DNA of 6,223 bases from Actinomycetes bacterium (GTDB taxonomy: Bacteria > Actinomycetota > Actinomycetes > Mycobacteriales > Mycobacteriaceae): contig JAEZIA010000284.1 in NCBI GenBank assembly GCA_023416315.1, forward strand, positions 1-6,223, written 5' to 3'. Positions 5,699-6,223 of the stretch are shown here, in pieces. The notes beneath the pieces are model-generated. The model was not told the DNA's origin. It saw nothing but the letters and a program-made list of their open reading frames with translations, and searched no databases. The position numbers and the translations under genes are program-made. How positions within the stretch are numbered: the first letter of the stretch is position 1; every line of letters begins with the position of its first letter.

Positions 5699-5720
5699 GG
5701 TGTTTCCGGACGGTTTTTCC
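5699..5720. repeat. Direct repeat upstream of the dispanin promoter
   Basis: GGTGTTTCC (5699-5707) and GGTTTTTCC (5712-5720) differ at one base and are offset by 13 bp. They lie about 15 bp upstream of the proposed -35. They could bind an activator; chance similarity is also possible. Confidence 0.3.
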
Positions 5721-5794
5721 AGCCGTCACAACTGTTTGCCAACGCGACTATTCGGGGATTGCCGTTTCGCTTTTTTCGACACCATCTTGTGGTC

Positions 5795-5800
5795 TATGCT
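5795..5800 (+). promoter_or_regulatory. Possible plus-strand -10 element
   Basis: TATGCT is a good mycobacterial -10. The best upstream element is TTCGAC at 5775-5780 with a 14-nt spacer, which is short. A start near 5807-5810 would fall at one of two GTG codons (5806 and 5810), compatible with leaderless translation. Confidence 0.3.
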
Positions 5801-5809
5801 CGCCGGTGA

Positions 5810-5902
5810 GTGGCCCGCTATGCAGGGGAGACGTCGACGACGATCCGATGTCTGAGAGTTGTTGGTGCAGTGGGTATTTTGTTGGTTGCGACCTGCTCCT
5901 GA
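5810..5902 (+). CDS. Possible 30-residue lipopeptide-like small protein
   Basis: This speculative small gene has a GTG at 5810 immediately after an in-frame TGA, so the frame cannot extend upstream. The peptide starts MARYAGETS, has Arg13 and Arg16 before a hydrophobic run (VVGAVGILLVAT, residues 17-28), and ends Cys29-Ser30. A positively charged head, a hydrophobic stretch and a terminal VATC recall a lipoprotein signal with almost nothing after the lipidated Cys, though Thr before Cys is not the usual lipobox residue. There is no ribosome binding site, so it would need leaderless translation from the TATGCT element ending 9 nt before it. It ends 7 nt before the convergent hydrolase stop. 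It could equally be a chance frame or the remnant of a lipoprotein gene. Confidence 0.2.
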   Translation: MARYAGETSTTIRCLRVVGAVGILLVATCS

Positions 5903-5909
5903 GCCGAGA

Positions 5910-6223
5910 TCACCAGCCGCGTTCGCGCCATTCCGCCAAGTGCGGGCGCTCGCTGCCCAGCGTGGTGTCGTCACCGTGCCCGGGATAGACGACGGTGTCG
6001 TCGCCGTAGGCGTCGAACACCTTGCGGTTCACATCGCCGAGCAGTTGCTCGAACCCGCCGGGCTCCCAGGTCTTGCCGACCCCACCCGGGAACAGGCAGT
6101 CCCCGGTGAACAGCTGCGTCGCGGTCCGCTCGCCGTCCGGCCGCAGCGCCAGCGCCACCGAACCGGGGGTGTGACCCTGCAGGTGGATCACGTCGAACAC
6201 CAGGTCGCCGACCGTGATGGTGT
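5910..6223 (-). CDS. MBL-fold hydrolase, Rv1637c-like (C-terminal part; start outside window)
   Basis: The frame is open to the right edge, and 104 C-terminal residues are visible. They carry the later metal-binding motifs of the metallo-beta-lactamase fold: LQGHTPGSVAL with its His, TGDCLF with the bridging Asp, and VYPGHGDDTTLG with the last His. The THxHxDH motif must lie upstream, outside the window. This is the glyoxalase-II-like branch; the family hydrolyses thioesters or related substrates with two metal ions in the cytoplasm, but the real substrate is unknown. From memory M. tuberculosis Rv1637c, two genes from Rv1635c and next to uvrA, is the probable orthologue. A GTG at 6200 is internal: in-frame sequence (TITVGDL) continues upstream of it. 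Confidence 0.9.
   Translation of the reverse strand, partial: TITVGDLVFDVIHLQGHTPGSVALALRPDGERTATQLFTGDCLFPGGVGKTWEPGGFEQLLGDVNRKVFDAYGDDTVVYPGHGDDTTLGSERPHLAEWRERGW

Larger units (their letters stand above)
5610..5909. other. Intergenic region between dispanin gene and MBL-fold hydrolase gene
   Basis: These 300 bp separate two minus-strand genes and are visibly richer in A and T than the flanking genes. The dispanin-proximal half carries its ribosome binding site, promoter and a direct repeat. The other half carries a possible plus-strand promoter (TATGCT at 5795-5800) and a 30-codon reading frame. I see no T-rich hairpin that would clearly terminate hydrolase transcription. Confidence 0.55.

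Noticed and set aside
5709..5727. Hairpin GACGG/CCGTC as a terminator
   Set aside because: The stem is only 5 bp, the loop contains the T-run instead of following it, and it lies upstream of a gene start rather than at a gene end.
5100..5855. Long plus-strand frame opposite the dispanin and DUF2752 genes
   Set aside because: It has no recognisable domain and is antisense to two well-supported genes.

Overview
This is a high-GC window with GTG starts and mycobacterial gene families, almost certainly from a Mycobacterium or Mycolicibacterium chromosome. The core order of a GT-C membrane glycosyltransferase (-), a universal stress protein (+) and an MBL-fold hydrolase (-) matches, from memory, the M. 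tuberculosis Rv1635c (CapA) - Rv1636 - Rv1637c neighbourhood. Relative to that locus the window holds extra genes. udgX lies behind the glycosyltransferase, and a CorA-like transporter plus a dispanin/DUF2752 pair lie between the stress protein and the hydrolase.

Layout. 1-800 (+): 3' part of a Pro/Gly/Ala-rich protein with seven exact-length 19-residue repeats. 854-1492 (-): UdgX, the uracil-DNA-crosslinking member of the UDG superfamily. 1529-3061 (-): polytopic GT-C glycosyltransferase resembling CapA. 3062-3382: divergent control region. 3383-3829 (+): Rv1636-like universal stress protein with a complete nucleotide-binding motif. 3855-4865 (+): CorA-like two-TM transporter with GQN in place of GMN. 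4870-5310 (-): DUF2752 membrane protein. 5307-5609 (-): CD225/dispanin-like membrane protein. 5610-5909: intergenic region with a probable dispanin promoter and a possible plus-strand promoter feeding a 30-codon reading frame. 5910-6223 (-): C-terminal part of an MBL-fold hydrolase whose start lies outside the window.

There are four likely transcription units: glycosyltransferase-udgX (-, 36 nt gap); stress protein-CorA (+, 25 nt gap); dispanin-DUF2752 (-, GTGA stop/start overlap); and the hydrolase (-), which enters from the right. The glycosyltransferase and the stress protein diverge from a shared 321-bp region. The CorA and DUF2752 genes converge with only 4 bp between them. The genes do not form one pathway: they cover envelope glycan synthesis, DNA uracil handling, nucleotide/cAMP-linked stress response, divalent cation transport and small membrane proteins. 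I found no tRNA, rRNA, insertion sequence, CRISPR array or integrase. The least explained elements are the repeat protein, the altered UdgX loop, the dispanin/DUF2752 pair and the small frame at 5810-5902.
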